From contig NVWV01000007.1 in the NCBI GenBank assembly GCA_002746305.1, positions 62,001 through 126,000 of the forward strand: 64,000 bases of DNA, written 5' to 3'. The DNA comes from Bacteroidota bacterium. Lineage in GTDB: Bacteria > Bacteroidota > Bacteroidia > NS11-12g > UBA9320. The notes below the pieces were generated by a model. The model searched no databases. It was not told the DNA's origin and saw only the letters and a program-made list of their open reading frames with translations. Of the stretch, positions 1-9,363 are shown piece after piece. Numbering within the stretch: position 1 is the stretch's first letter; each line of letters opens with the position of its first letter. The translations under genes and the position numbers were made by a program.

Positions 1-242
1 GGATCAGCACTGTATTCAATACCTTTGATAAGATAATAACTGTGGAAGAATCCTGTATTCTTGGTGGTTTTGGTCAACAAATCAAAGCACTCGCTCAAGA
101 TTTATCCTACCAAGGAACCATACAATCTCTTGGTTTTCCAGATGTTTTTGTTCCTCATGGAGAAATAGAAGAACTCCGAACTATATACGGATTAGATGCT
201 GAAGGCATTGGTAAGGTGATTAAATCATTATTACCACATTAG
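1..242 (+). CDS. dxs: 1-deoxy-D-xylulose-5-phosphate synthase, C-terminal end (partial)
   Basis: Partial gene entering from the left edge; codons begin at base 3 and the TAG stop is at 240-242. The roughly 79 visible residues match the C-terminal transketolase-C domain of DXS: an ITVEE segment, then GGFGQQI, then FPDVFVPHG, and an ending with LDAEGIGK. DXS joins pyruvate and glyceraldehyde 3-phosphate in the first step of the MEP isoprenoid pathway, which also feeds the UppS encoded at 20986-21723. The catalytic and TPP-binding parts lie outside the window. Other transketolase-family enzymes share this fold, so the assignment is good but not certain. Confidence 0.75.
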   Translation, partial: ISTVFNTFDKIITVEESCILGGFGQQIKALAQDLSYQGTIQSLGFPDVFVPHGEIEELRTIYGLDAEGIGKVIKSLLPH

Positions 243-312
243 GTTGTTCTGACAATCATAATCGTCAGAATAGATGCACAGACCCCATCTTATGGATATC
301 TGCTTTATCTTT

Positions 313-1221
313 TTACTTCTCCTCGATAGTAGCAATCACTCTAAAACCTACAGTTGAAGACGGTTCGATTGCACTTTGCTCGCTTTCCACACGGATATCA
401 TATCCTGTATCATTCCAGCTACCTCCCATTGCAATATTTTCATCTGAGACTAATTCTGCTACATTTCCACACATGTTGTATAGCCCAAATGAATTGGGGT
501 AATACGACTGAGAAGGAACAGTAATAATCATTTCATCAGCAACGGTCTTAGATATCTTTAACTCGTATGCCTTCTTCTCTCTATTAAAGTGAATATTCCC
601 AGCATCTAAGTTTTTAAAATTCGCTAAATAATTGCCCTTTGAATTTCGCAAATTCGGTCCACCCCAAGGATAAAAATTAACAGTTTCCCCTCTAGCCGCT
701 CGAATCCATTGTTTTTTTGTTGGCACCGAAAAAGTAATTTTCGCTTCCTGATCCTTCATTGCATAAATTTCGGTAAGCCACTCAGCATAAGCATTTGCCT
801 GTTTTAAGGTCACTCCTACCACTGGATAACCATTATATGCAGAGTGCTTGTAGTAATAATTCATGAAAGGTTCGTTGTATGATAACTTGCTCCTCCAAAC
901 CGTAGTATCTGGAATATTATCAGTATACTCCTTCATTCTACCTGTTTGTCTTAGGTAAGACAGAAACTCTTTATAGTGAATGTTACTTACTTCACCTTTC
1001 GAAACATAGAACGTTTCACACGAGTCTATTCCCAACTCTGTTTCCTGTCCAGCCTTTTTATTTTTTAGTATAATGTCATAATCCTTAGTACTTAAGACTA
1101 CTTTTCCTGCAGGAACTTCCACATAGTATTTAGTTAGAAACTTACTGTGTTTGGGCTTTTTGTTTTTACCAAAAGCAAATAATAACGGGAGGATTAATAA
1201 GAAATAAATCAGTTTTTTCAT
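313..1221 (-). CDS. Secreted formylglycine-generating-enzyme-like (SUMF1/FGE) protein
   Basis: A 302-residue protein with an N-terminal hydrophobic signal segment (MKKLIYFLLILPLLFAFG). FGE-sulfatase fold hallmarks run through it: YPVVGVT and AYAEWL (about residues 130-150), VPTKKQWIRAARG and YPWGG in the middle, and NSFGLYNMCGNVAELVSD, MGGSWND and GFRV at the end. In this phylum the fold is used by the gliding and T9SS lipoproteins GldJ and GldK as well as by true sulfatase-activating enzymes. No lipobox cysteine is visible and the protein is shorter than GldJ/K, so I call only the domain. It stands alone, divergent from rlmG. Its catalytic state is unknown. Confidence 0.7.
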   Translation of the reverse strand: MKKLIYFLLILPLLFAFGKNKKPKHSKFLTKYYVEVPAGKVVLSTKDYDIILKNKKAGQETELGIDSCETFYVSKGEVSNIHYKEFLSYLRQTGRMKEYTDNIPDTTVWRSKLSYNEPFMNYYYKHSAYNGYPVVGVTLKQANAYAEWLTEIYAMKDQEAKITFSVPTKKQWIRAARGETVNFYPWGGPNLRNSKGNYLANFKNLDAGNIHFNREKKAYELKISKTVADEMIITVPSQSYYPNSFGLYNMCGNVAELVSDENIAMGGSWNDTGYDIRVESEQSAIEPSSTVGFRVIATIEEK

Positions 1222-1258
1222 GATGAGAGAACGAAGATAGTTATCCTTTATTATAAAC

Positions 1259-1266
1259 TACCTTTG
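1259..1266 (+). promoter_or_regulatory. Putative -7 box (TACCTTTG) before rlmG
   Basis: TACCTTTG matches the Bacteroidota sigma-A -7 consensus TAnnTTTG and lies 17 bases before the rlmG ATG. No clear -33 TTG is seen at the usual distance, so support is the -7 box and its position only. Confidence 0.4.
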
Positions 1267-1283
1267 AAACATCCTAAAATCAA

Positions 1284-2378
1284 ATGCAATTCAACAATAA
1301 AACGTATAATCTACAACGCTATCCAAATACTGTAAATCGCTCTTTAAGACCATGGAGTGCTGCGGATGAATTGCTACTAAATAATGCAAATAGTATTGGA
1401 TTGGATAACCAAAAAATAGTTCTTGCTCATGATACATTTGGAGCTTTGGCTATTGCTCTAAACACTTATAAGCCACATTCTATTATTAACAACAATTCGC
1501 AACTTAAAGCTACTAAACTTAATTTAGAAAATAATGGTCTCAAAGCAAAAGAATTTGAATATAGTAGCCCGCTTAAAATTAAAGTTAGTGCCGTAGATCT
1601 TGCCTTAATAAAAATACCTAAATCAGCAGATTTATTTCAATTATACCTTCAACAGATTTATTCCATTAGCAATAAAAAAACAGTAGTTCTTTGTGGCTTT
1701 ATGACCCGGAACTTTACAGCTAAATGGCAAGAAATAGCGGAATATTATTTTGACGATGTTTCACAATCATTAGCAGCAAAAAAAGCTAGATTACTCATAC
1801 TTAAATCACCTAAAAAGAAGATTGAACAAGTTCCTTTGTTTCATACTATAAAGAATGACCTTGAACTTAATCTTAAACAATATTCTGGAGTTTTCTCATC
1901 CACCAAAATAGATCCAGCTACTCAAATTCTATTGGAAAATTTACCTCCTATCTCAGATTCAGATACTGTTCTAGACCTAGCTTGTGGAAACGGAGTAATT
2001 GGAGCTTATGTTCGAAAGAATGCTCCCAACTGCTCTATCTCTGTATTGGACGATAGTTTCCTTGCTATCAGTTCTGCGAAACTTAATCTTTCAAAGGATA
2101 ATGTCTCGTACCATTGGTCTGACACCGTAAAATCATGTAAGGATGAAAAATTCGATTTCATTTTATGCAATCCTCCTTTTCATTTTGAGTATGAGAATAC
2201 CATCGAAATATCCATGAAACTATTCAAAGAAGCATGTGGTACTTTGAAACCTAAAGGAAAATTTTATCTAGTCGCAAATACTCATTTAAACTATAGTACG
2301 CACCTTTCAAAAATATTCAAACAAGTAACTCAGGTGGTACAAAGTGGAAAGTACGAAGTAATTCTATGTGCTAATTAA
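1284..2378 (+). CDS. rlmG: 23S rRNA (guanine-N2) methyltransferase RlmG-like
   Basis: 364 residues, close to E. coli RlmG (378). The N-terminal half carries the degenerate methyltransferase-like domain of RlmG/RsmC, with LQRYPNT, W.AADELLL and HDTFGALAIAL near the start and KKARL near residue 170. The C-terminal half is the active MTS domain: SAM-binding VLDLACGNGVIG at about 228-239 and the N2-guanine catalytic motif NPPF at 296-299. The full domain arrangement resembles RlmG (G1835 of 23S rRNA) more than RsmC, though the exact target nucleotide is inferred. Its TAA overlaps the stop codon of the convergent SCO gene. Confidence 0.85.
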   Translation: MQFNNKTYNLQRYPNTVNRSLRPWSAADELLLNNANSIGLDNQKIVLAHDTFGALAIALNTYKPHSIINNNSQLKATKLNLENNGLKAKEFEYSSPLKIKVSAVDLALIKIPKSADLFQLYLQQIYSISNKKTVVLCGFMTRNFTAKWQEIAEYYFDDVSQSLAAKKARLLILKSPKKKIEQVPLFHTIKNDLELNLKQYSGVFSSTKIDPATQILLENLPPISDSDTVLDLACGNGVIGAYVRKNAPNCSISVLDDSFLAISSAKLNLSKDNVSYHWSDTVKSCKDEKFDFILCNPPFHFEYENTIEISMKLFKEACGTLKPKGKFYLVANTHLNYSTHLSKIFKQVTQVVQSGKYEVILCAN

Positions 2379-2992
2379 GGTTTTCTAAGAAGGTTTATAT
2401 CTTCCATTAGCCTATCCATGTCCAATGCCAAAGTAGCGTTATACACTCCCCGGATATAGCCTTGATGGTCTACTAATATACACCGTTCTGTGTGTAAAAA
2501 ATCTGAGGAGTCTTTACTCAATCCTATCTCTTCTTCTACAAAGAAAGACTGTCTTGACAAATCATAAATATATGTTTGATTTCCTGTGAGCAAATTCCAA
2601 TTGGACTTTAATCCTTTTGCCTCATGATACTCCTTTAGTCTTTCAACAGAATCCATCTCTGGAGTAACAGAAAATGAAATAAGTCTTACACTCTCTCCAA
2701 AATATTCATCTTGGATGATTAACAAGTTTTTTGTCATCATAGGGCAAATTGACGGACAACTTGTAAAGAAAAAATTAGCGACATAAATTCTATTCTCCAG
2801 ACTATCTGAACCATAAACTTTGCCGTCCTGATTCACTAAACTAAATGATTCAATGGTATGTTTTTTCCCTTTGTAATTGGTTGTATCCCAAGTGGGACTT
2901 AAGTCTGGGGTAAAATAATATGGGACTTTTTGATCTTTAGAAGTACAACTAAAAATCAAGATGAATATACTACATAGCAGTACCAACTTCAT
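2375..2992 (-). CDS. SCO1/SenC-family copper-binding lipoprotein
   Basis: 205 residues from the ATG at 2992. This start is preferred over an upstream ATG at 3043 because it puts a lipoprotein signal (LLCSIFILIFSC, Cys16) at the N-terminus. It overlaps the preceding MORN-repeat gene by 23 bases. The thioredoxin-like fold carries the SCO metal site: CPSIC (Cys79 and Cys83) and a later conserved His in FLHTERC. SCO proteins deliver copper to the CuA site of cytochrome c oxidase or act as periplasmic thiol-redox proteins. No oxidase genes are in the window, so the partner is unknown. It is the last gene of the YHYH-MORN-SCO set. Confidence 0.85.
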   Translation of the reverse strand: MKLVLLCSIFILIFSCTSKDQKVPYYFTPDLSPTWDTTNYKGKKHTIESFSLVNQDGKVYGSDSLENRIYVANFFFTSCPSICPMMTKNLLIIQDEYFGESVRLISFSVTPEMDSVERLKEYHEAKGLKSNWNLLTGNQTYIYDLSRQSFFVEEEIGLSKDSSDFLHTERCILVDHQGYIRGVYNATLALDMDRLMEDINLLRKP

Positions 2993-3527
2993 TCCAAATA
3001 CTTTTACAATGTTTAATTCCCGCATTCCCATATTTTCTTCCATTTTTCACATCATAGTTAAGATATAATTCACCATTCTTCCTCCATGCTTTTTGTCGTC
3101 CAGTTTGTTCACCATTTTGGTAATACTCTAATCGATACAATTGTCCATTTGGGTACCACTCCCTTAGAGTGTCTATATATTTTCCTTCGTTAAAACTAAA
3201 TGCAAACGATGGAACACCACTTGGCCAGTAACCTAGGTGCCTTCCGGTTTTCTTATTGTCTAAAAACTGTCTGGACTCTTTAAGTTGGCCTGAGTTGTAC
3301 CATTTCCTTGTCAGGCCATCTTGCTTTCCTTTTTTATACGAACTACTAGAGATTAATAGTCCCTCCATATTTGTCTTTTCCAATCGTCCGGTAAACAACT
3401 CATTATTAACATAAGCCAAACCTGCTTTAGATTTTACATCTACAGACGCTATATCAACAACAGGAATTGAGTTTTGTAAGCAACCCGAGATTATAACACT
3501 TAAAGTTATGACAGCATACTTAAGCAC
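2970..3527 (-). CDS. MORN-variant repeat lipoprotein (YwqK-like)
   Basis: 185 residues with a lipoprotein-type start (LSVIISGC, Cys near residue 16). Several MORN_2-type repeats follow, each with a G....W...GQL or similar core: DGLTRKWYNSGQL, GRHLGYWPSG, DTLREWYPNGQLY and GRQKAWRKNGELY. Such repeats are common in Bacteroidota and are often labelled YwqK-family antitoxin, although no toxin partner is present here. The start appears to be a GTG whose first base is shared with the TAG stop of the upstream YHYH gene, which suggests translational coupling. The last 25 residues overlap the start of the SCO gene. Function is unknown; a surface or periplasmic binding role is inferred. Confidence 0.7.
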   Translation of the reverse strand: MLKYAVITLSVIISGCLQNSIPVVDIASVDVKSKAGLAYVNNELFTGRLEKTNMEGLLISSSSYKKGKQDGLTRKWYNSGQLKESRQFLDNKKTGRHLGYWPSGVPSFAFSFNEGKYIDTLREWYPNGQLYRLEYYQNGEQTGRQKAWRKNGELYLNYDVKNGRKYGNAGIKHCKSIWNEVGTAM

Positions 3528-4300
3528 TATTGTGTCGCAGTCCCAGGAGTTCCTTTAAAACCATCCCCATTTATGTATGGAGCTGCATCTGTAATGTGAT
3601 AATGATAAATCCCATCAGGATAATCAACAGTGGCATGGTTATGCCCGTGAAACACATCTAAATCTGAATTGAGAACCGTACTTCCATCCTCTTCAGGTCC
3701 GTAGACTGGGAATCCATCCAATAAGAAACCCATTAGAGCATCCTTCCCTTTATTTGCTGTTAAATACAATGGTTCAATATGATAATGATACACCCCTTGC
3801 TGTTGAGGATGACCATAGTATTGATCAAATGAGTTAATTTCATTTGTTAGTTCTTGCTCATTTGGGCCCGCATATTGATTGAAAAGGGGAACTCCATTTA
3901 TAGCCACCCCCATAGTTCCAAGATTCGTGGCTTGATTACCCGATGATAACTCTATTGGATTCAACGGAATCTTGTACGTGTAGTTGGTCTCACTTATTCT
4001 ATTTGGGTTCAGATTAAATGCAGAGTTAGACCCGTTATATGCTTCGTACTTAGCTGACCACTGTGTATTTTGATAGTATGGACTTGGATGATCTGGCAAA
4101 CTATTCACTTTTACAACTACAAAATTTCCCTCAACATAGATATCTGTAGCTCCATAAATTTTAGAATACACTGCTGGTAATTCTGTTGTATCTCCGTTTT
4201 CAGTTGGAGTAACTGTCGCATCATCATCCTTACACGATTGAAAGGAAACAAATCCCACGATTAAGAGGGTTACAAGAGTCATTAACTTTACTTTCTTCAT
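3527..4300 (-). CDS. YHYH-domain lipoprotein
   Basis: 257 residues with a signal peptide ending in a lipobox (GFVSFQSC) followed by an acidic linker typical of surface-exposed Bacteroidota lipoproteins. The YHYH signature appears twice: GVYHYHIEP in the central part and GIYHYHITD near the C-terminus, with further His residues (VFHGHNHAT) between them. The family has no established activity that I can name; clustered His residues suggest metal binding, which is inference. It is the first gene of a leftward operon with the MORN-repeat and SCO lipoproteins, all three predicted to be lipid-anchored outside the cytoplasm. Confidence 0.8.
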   Translation of the reverse strand: MKKVKLMTLVTLLIVGFVSFQSCKDDDATVTPTENGDTTELPAVYSKIYGATDIYVEGNFVVVKVNSLPDHPSPYYQNTQWSAKYEAYNGSNSAFNLNPNRISETNYTYKIPLNPIELSSGNQATNLGTMGVAINGVPLFNQYAGPNEQELTNEINSFDQYYGHPQQQGVYHYHIEPLYLTANKGKDALMGFLLDGFPVYGPEEDGSTVLNSDLDVFHGHNHATVDYPDGIYHYHITDAAPYINGDGFKGTPGTATQ

Positions 4301-4339
4301 ATTACTTTTACGTTAGACCAGAGAAATCGGAATTTGATT

Positions 4340-5776
4340 TCATTCTCTTCTTACAAATTCAAAAACATCAATTATCTCAGGGAAATGATGGGTATCTTCT
4401 AATTTAAACTCCTTACTAAATTCACCTACAAGTTCATCTTTAGGACCTCCATCGGTCATCAGAAATATCACGTTACTGACGGTACTATCTATGCGTGCTT
4501 CAGAATACTGATTAATTCCATAAAAGTCCTCTTCCTTAAAGCCCTCTAGAACATTATAATAGCCAAATTCAGCATCAAAATTCTTAAATCTATCTCTATT
4601 GAAATAGTAGGAATAACACAAAATTCGATACTTGGGATACATCACGATCCGGGTATTCTCCTTTCTGAGTTCCTGCACTTTAGCTACAGCCTCTTTTGAG
4701 TGTCGACCATTGTCTATATTTCTTTCACTTTTAAAAATGAAGCAGAATACCAGAGCAAGAGGGATCAACCATTTAACAATCGGAAATTTAATGATCGATA
4801 GACTGGATATGCTTACCAGCAGAACAAATCCAATAAATGTATGCATCAAGTAACGGTCATGAAACATTGGAACCTCATAACTCAGAAAAAACATTCCAAA
4901 GAAAGGGAGAACAAACCATGCAATAATGACCCACGTGTTCTTGGAAATTAATTTTATATTTTTCAAATTAAGGAGCACTGCTAATCCTACTATAACGAGT
5001 ACAACATAGACCACTTTCTTACTGTTAGTGAACTGGATTAGCATATACTCAATAGTAGGCCACCCTTGGGGAGATTGTAACCAAGTACCTTTTTCTTTTG
5101 TTACGGAGAACTGCTCTAAAACCACAGGTATATACGGACCAAATAGAATAAATGCGGCAGCCATGCTTAACCCAAATACCTTTATTTTTTTCGAGTCCTT
5201 AAAACTAAAGATAGCAGCAAATCCAACCTGAATGCCAATTACCATAATGCCGAAATAATGAGCATATAACAGGAATGCATTTATAAGTATAAAAACGACA
5301 ATCTCTTTCTTTTCAAATCTATCATTTAGCCATCTTAAGAAATAGTAAAAACTGATACAAGTTAACATCCCAAAAAGGGCATAGACTCGTGCTTCATGTG
5401 AAAAATACGTTGCGTAATTAGAAAATGTAAACAGTAGTCCCGACACAATACCAACAGGCTTAGAAAAGAATTCGTTTCCAATTTTGTATAAAAATGCTGC
5501 TGTAATTCCACCGAATAATAGGGAAGGGATTCGCACTACTACTTCACTGATTCCAAAGAGCTTAATCCAAAAATGTAGAAAGACCTCATAAAGGGGGGGA
5601 TTATTACCGTGCTTCATGTGTCGAAGGATGTCTGTAATATCCATCTGAGCATAGTATACACTATAAGGCTCATCGCCAGCTAAGCTATTTATTTCAATAC
5701 CAATCCAACGTAAGACTATATTGATTAGAAAAAAAAGAAAAGGAATTAGGAGCGTAAACTTTCTGAGTCGCACCAC
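4340..5776 (-). CDS. GT39-like membrane glycosyltransferase
   Basis: 478 residues with about ten or more hydrophobic membrane segments. The N-terminal loop has the acidic pair of the PMT/ArnT (GT39) superfamily, DE at residues 35-36 in AGDEPYS, then NNPPLY and VVVRIPSLLFG. Members move sugars from polyprenyl-phosphate carriers onto lipids or proteins on the outer face of the inner membrane. A soluble C-terminal tail of about 120 residues follows the last membrane segment. The start is GTG, five bases after the stop of the Fe-S gene upstream. The acceptor is not predictable; lipid or glycoprotein glycosylation is equally possible. Confidence 0.75.
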   Translation of the reverse strand: MVRLRKFTLLIPFLFFLINIVLRWIGIEINSLAGDEPYSVYYAQMDITDILRHMKHGNNPPLYEVFLHFWIKLFGISEVVVRIPSLLFGGITAAFLYKIGNEFFSKPVGIVSGLLFTFSNYATYFSHEARVYALFGMLTCISFYYFLRWLNDRFEKKEIVVFILINAFLLYAHYFGIMVIGIQVGFAAIFSFKDSKKIKVFGLSMAAAFILFGPYIPVVLEQFSVTKEKGTWLQSPQGWPTIEYMLIQFTNSKKVVYVVLVIVGLAVLLNLKNIKLISKNTWVIIAWFVLPFFGMFFLSYEVPMFHDRYLMHTFIGFVLLVSISSLSIIKFPIVKWLIPLALVFCFIFKSERNIDNGRHSKEAVAKVQELRKENTRIVMYPKYRILCYSYYFNRDRFKNFDAEFGYYNVLEGFKEEDFYGINQYSEARIDSTVSNVIFLMTDGGPKDELVGEFSKEFKLEDTHHFPEIIDVFEFVRRE

Positions 5777-5781
5777 GAGAA

Positions 5782-6573
5782 TTATAAGTCTTTTGCCTGA
5801 GCCACCAATTCTGCTAAATCCAGCACTTCTACTTCTCCTTCTTTGTTTGCATGCTTTATTCCATCACCTATCATAGTGGTACAGAAGGGACAATTTGCAG
5901 ATATAATACTAGCTCCTGTTGAAATAGCTTCTTCCGTTCGTTCTATATTAATTTCTTTTTCACCGGCTTCTGCTTCTTTGAACATTTGAGCTCCGCCAGC
6001 TCCACAACATAAACCATTTTTACGGCACCTTTTCATTTCTACAAGCTCTGCATCCAAAGCTTCTAAAATTCTCCGAGGGGCATCATACACTCCATTTGCT
6101 CTTCCTAGGTAGCAGCTATCATGATAGGTTATCTTACGGCCTTTAAATGGATCTGACCCGAAGGTTAATTTCCCTTCATCGATTAGCTCTTGAAGTAACT
6201 GAGTATGATGAATAACCTCATATTCACCTCCCAAACTTGGGTATTCATTTTTTATGGTATTGAAACAATGCGGACATGTGGTAACAATCTTTGTGATTTC
6301 ATATGCATTAAGAGTTGCAATATTGGCCATAGCCTGCATTTGGAACAAAAATTCATTTCCAGCTCTTTTAGCTGGATCTCCGGTACAGCTTTCCTCTGTC
6401 CCTAATATTGCATAATTGACACCTACATTATCCAAGATTTTCACAAAAGCCTTCGTAATTTTCTGTGCTCTTTCGTCAAAACTACCTGCACACCCAACCC
6501 AAAATAGAACATCGGGTTTTTCTCCTTTTGCAACAAGTTCAGCTACAGTGGGTACATGTATTGGTTCGCTCAT
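5782..6573 (-). CDS. CCG-domain Fe-S oxidoreductase subunit (HdrD/HdrB-like)
   Basis: 263 residues, no signal peptide. It has two CCG-type cysteine clusters. The first is degenerate: VGC near residue 28, SCTG instead of CCG, then CPHC. The second is complete: DSC, LCCGAGG, then CPFC. This is the catalytic-type subunit of heterodisulfide-reductase-like oxidoreductases (HdrB, HdrD, GlpC and LutA relatives), which handle thiol, glycolate or lactate substrates via a non-cubane 4Fe-4S centre. The matching membrane subunit with quinone-side ferredoxin clusters is at 9364-10668. The two are separated by a receptor gene. The substrate is unknown. Confidence 0.8.
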   Translation of the reverse strand: MSEPIHVPTVAELVAKGEKPDVLFWVGCAGSFDERAQKITKAFVKILDNVGVNYAILGTEESCTGDPAKRAGNEFLFQMQAMANIATLNAYEITKIVTTCPHCFNTIKNEYPSLGGEYEVIHHTQLLQELIDEGKLTFGSDPFKGRKITYHDSCYLGRANGVYDAPRRILEALDAELVEMKRCRKNGLCCGAGGAQMFKEAEAGEKEINIERTEEAISTGASIISANCPFCTTMIGDGIKHANKEGEVEVLDLAELVAQAKDL

Positions 6574-6596
6574 AATAGTACCGCAATTTATACTAT

Positions 6597-9323
6597 TTAT
6601 CCTCTTTTATCTACCAGACCCTTTCCTGGTTTCTTTTTAGGAGCTTTTTTAATTTTATACCGAACCGTTGCCATAAAATATCGTTGTATCGCCAAATTTT
6701 GGCTTTGCACAAACCTATTGCTACTCCAATTCCTCCAAATATTCTGATTTTGATCCAAGATATCATATGCCTTTGCTCCTATACTCCATCTCTGATTACT
6801 GTCTAAATAATATGAAATTTCTGAACTAATAATAGGTATGGTTTGAGCTCCAGCGGCAGCATTTGCACCATAAACTTCTACATCCAGCTCAGTGCTCCAT
6901 TCAAAGCGATCAATGGGACTAACTACCAATTCTGCCCACATGTCTTGAGATACAAAACTGTTATTCGTAATTCCTCCTATTTTTCCTTCATTCAAACCTA
7001 CTCCATATCCAAGACCTAAACTCCATTTATCAAACTCATTCCATTGTAGTTCCACTCCTGTTTTAAAGCCTTGATTTACGGACTCTATTTCCTTATTATT
7101 CTGAATCAGAAAAGACTTATTGAAGTTATAGCTAGCATCCAACTCAATCGAAGTCTTGAGCGTCTGAACAGGCCAATTAAACGATAACGAATGTGAACTA
7201 GAGGCACTATACTTATAGTTTTGTAACTCTCTTACAGAATAGTTAAACTCATCCACAGTAACCCTAGAGATAACAGGGTTAAGCGTATAATTAGACCATG
7301 TATTGTAAGCAATATACTTACCCAAACCCAACATTTTTCGGTAGTTCATATAGGCAGAATAACGGATAGAGTTCTCTAATTCAATGTTCCCTATAATCGT
7401 ATTATACGGGTTGGTATTATCTACAACTGGAAGGAGTTGATTGGTTTGTGGTCTTTGCACATTCGCACGAAGATGTGCATACAAGTTATACTTGTGATTT
7501 TTTCTAGATTGTATAAAAACAAATGGTATGAAGTACAATTGATTATACGAATATTCATGAACGGTATCGGTAACAAACCGTCTCTGCTCTATCATTTGAT
7601 TCACTTCTGGCACAACACGTAATGTTGTAAATGAATCAATTTTGAAAATAAAATGAGTATAGTATTCCACGTTATCATAACGAACATTTCCGTTTGGACT
7701 ATTCGTTTTTATAACCTCATTGTTATTGTTCCACTCAAACTTATGATCATACTCGCTTCCAAGCCAGTTTACTCCAGGTCTAATGGAGAACTTCTTGTTA
7801 ACCTCAAATTGGTAGGCCGCAGTAGTCGCAAACGTGACTTCATCAGATTCCAATGCAGTTTTTACTATTGGAAGTTCATTCTGAGGCACAGGTAAAAGAA
7901 TATTATTTACACTTTTAAAATAAGACCCTTTATCATTTTTTACGGAAGATGAACCATAATAAATCGAACCAAGAAAGTGATTTTTTATATTTTTCCTGTT
8001 TTTCTTAGTCCAGTGAATTTTTGAAGCCAATTTGCTGTTATCCTTTCCTGACGCATCTTTTGTAACTCCACTGTTTAAAATATTCTCTGAAGTTGAATTA
8101 TAGTTAATCACCCGACTAATGTAGTCCTGTGAATTTGCCAAAACTTCATATTGAAAACGAGCCACAATTCTATTGAGTGTGTCTGGTTCATACTCAATCT
8201 TAGAATTAATTTTATGATTCTTATCTTGAATCAGAGAATTGCTCTTGGACTCTCCAAAGAGAGTATTATTGGTAAGATAAACCTCTGAATTATATAACCC
8301 AGTATCAATTGTTTCAACATCGGTCACGATGTATGAAATATCAGCTTTAAGATTTTTTAAAGGCTCAAAATGTAGGTTTGTTCCAATGCCTTTGTTCGTG
8401 CTCACTCCAGAATTCCTTGAATAAAAAGTATTCCAACTATTCATTGGATTAATGGAGAAAGAATTAAGTGTCTGCATATCCCTCCAACCGTATAATCGCT
8501 TACTAATGTTATTTGCACCTCCTATTATCGAAAGCTGTGTTGCATCTCTAAAAAAATTGAGATTGCCATGAAAATTTTGAACATTATCAGTGCCATATCC
8601 AGCTCTTATATTTCCAAAATATCCCTTGGCATGCTCTTCCTTTAGAACTAAATTAATAACCTTTTCGGTCTGATTACCCTCTCCCTCAGTAAACTCATCC
8701 TCATCCGTCTTCTTATTAATAACCTCAATTTTATCTACGAGGTCAGCGTCTAAATTCTTGGTTGCAGCTTCTACATTTCCTCCAAAAAACTCTTTCCCAT
8801 TTATGAGGATCTTTGTTACTTGTTCCCCTTCAGCTGTTACTGTTCCATCTTTTGCAACTCGTACACCCGGAAGTTTTTTCATTAGATCCTCTACGGTAGC
8901 ATTTGCAGAAGTTTTAAAACTACTACTATTATAAACAACCGTATCCCCATTCATGAATATTGGAATTTTTTTCGCTTTTACCATTACCTCCTTCATAGAC
9001 ATAGCAGAGGGAGTCATTGAAATATTCCAATTTACAAGATTACGATCTACCAGAATGGGCTTATGCTCCACTTCATACCCTACACAGGCCACCACTATTA
9101 TGTAACTCCCTTCCTCAATATTTTTCATAGAAAAGGAGCCATCTTCCAGGGCTACCGAAAATTGCAAAGTACTAGTATCCAGCGAGCTACTTAGAGCTAT
9201 ACTCGCATATGGAACTCCATTTCCTTTATCATCCAGTAATTTACCAGATACAGAAGCATTTTGTGCTAAACTCGAAAAACTTAGAAGACAGAAAGCAATC
9301 AGTAAGGTACCAGTTTTCGACAT
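6597..9323 (-). CDS. Outer-membrane TonB-dependent-receptor-like protein with CarboxypepD_reg domain
   Basis: 908 residues. A signal peptide (LLIAFCLLSFSSLAQ) is followed by a CarboxypepD_reg-like beta-sandwich (about 25-110; SVSGKLLDDKGNGVPYAS) and a plug-like domain (about 130-230; TVEDLMKKLPGVRV and ILINGKEFFGG). A long beta-barrel rich in alternating aromatic residues runs to the end. This arrangement matches the outer-membrane beta-barrel subfamily without an obvious TonB box, so active TonB coupling is uncertain. It sits inside what looks like an HdrED-type operon (20 bases from the downstream gene), though a cytoplasmic Fe-S oxidoreductase and a surface receptor have no obvious shared pathway. 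Confidence 0.75.
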   Translation of the reverse strand: MSKTGTLLIAFCLLSFSSLAQNASVSGKLLDDKGNGVPYASIALSSSLDTSTLQFSVALEDGSFSMKNIEEGSYIIVVACVGYEVEHKPILVDRNLVNWNISMTPSAMSMKEVMVKAKKIPIFMNGDTVVYNSSSFKTSANATVEDLMKKLPGVRVAKDGTVTAEGEQVTKILINGKEFFGGNVEAATKNLDADLVDKIEVINKKTDEDEFTEGEGNQTEKVINLVLKEEHAKGYFGNIRAGYGTDNVQNFHGNLNFFRDATQLSIIGGANNISKRLYGWRDMQTLNSFSINPMNSWNTFYSRNSGVSTNKGIGTNLHFEPLKNLKADISYIVTDVETIDTGLYNSEVYLTNNTLFGESKSNSLIQDKNHKINSKIEYEPDTLNRIVARFQYEVLANSQDYISRVINYNSTSENILNSGVTKDASGKDNSKLASKIHWTKKNRKNIKNHFLGSIYYGSSSVKNDKGSYFKSVNNILLPVPQNELPIVKTALESDEVTFATTAAYQFEVNKKFSIRPGVNWLGSEYDHKFEWNNNNEVIKTNSPNGNVRYDNVEYYTHFIFKIDSFTTLRVVPEVNQMIEQRRFVTDTVHEYSYNQLYFIPFVFIQSRKNHKYNLYAHLRANVQRPQTNQLLPVVDNTNPYNTIIGNIELENSIRYSAYMNYRKMLGLGKYIAYNTWSNYTLNPVISRVTVDEFNYSVRELQNYKYSASSSHSLSFNWPVQTLKTSIELDASYNFNKSFLIQNNKEIESVNQGFKTGVELQWNEFDKWSLGLGYGVGLNEGKIGGITNNSFVSQDMWAELVVSPIDRFEWSTELDVEVYGANAAAGAQTIPIISSEISYYLDSNQRWSIGAKAYDILDQNQNIWRNWSSNRFVQSQNLAIQRYFMATVRYKIKKAPKKKPGKGLVDKRG

Positions 9324-9363
9324 AGGATATTGACGTTACAAAAATATCCATGATATGCAAATA

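Noticed and set aside
2970..3527. MORN-repeat gene as the antitoxin of a toxin-antitoxin pair
   Set aside because: The common YwqK label implies this, but no small toxin gene is adjacent; the neighbours are SCO and YHYH lipoproteins.
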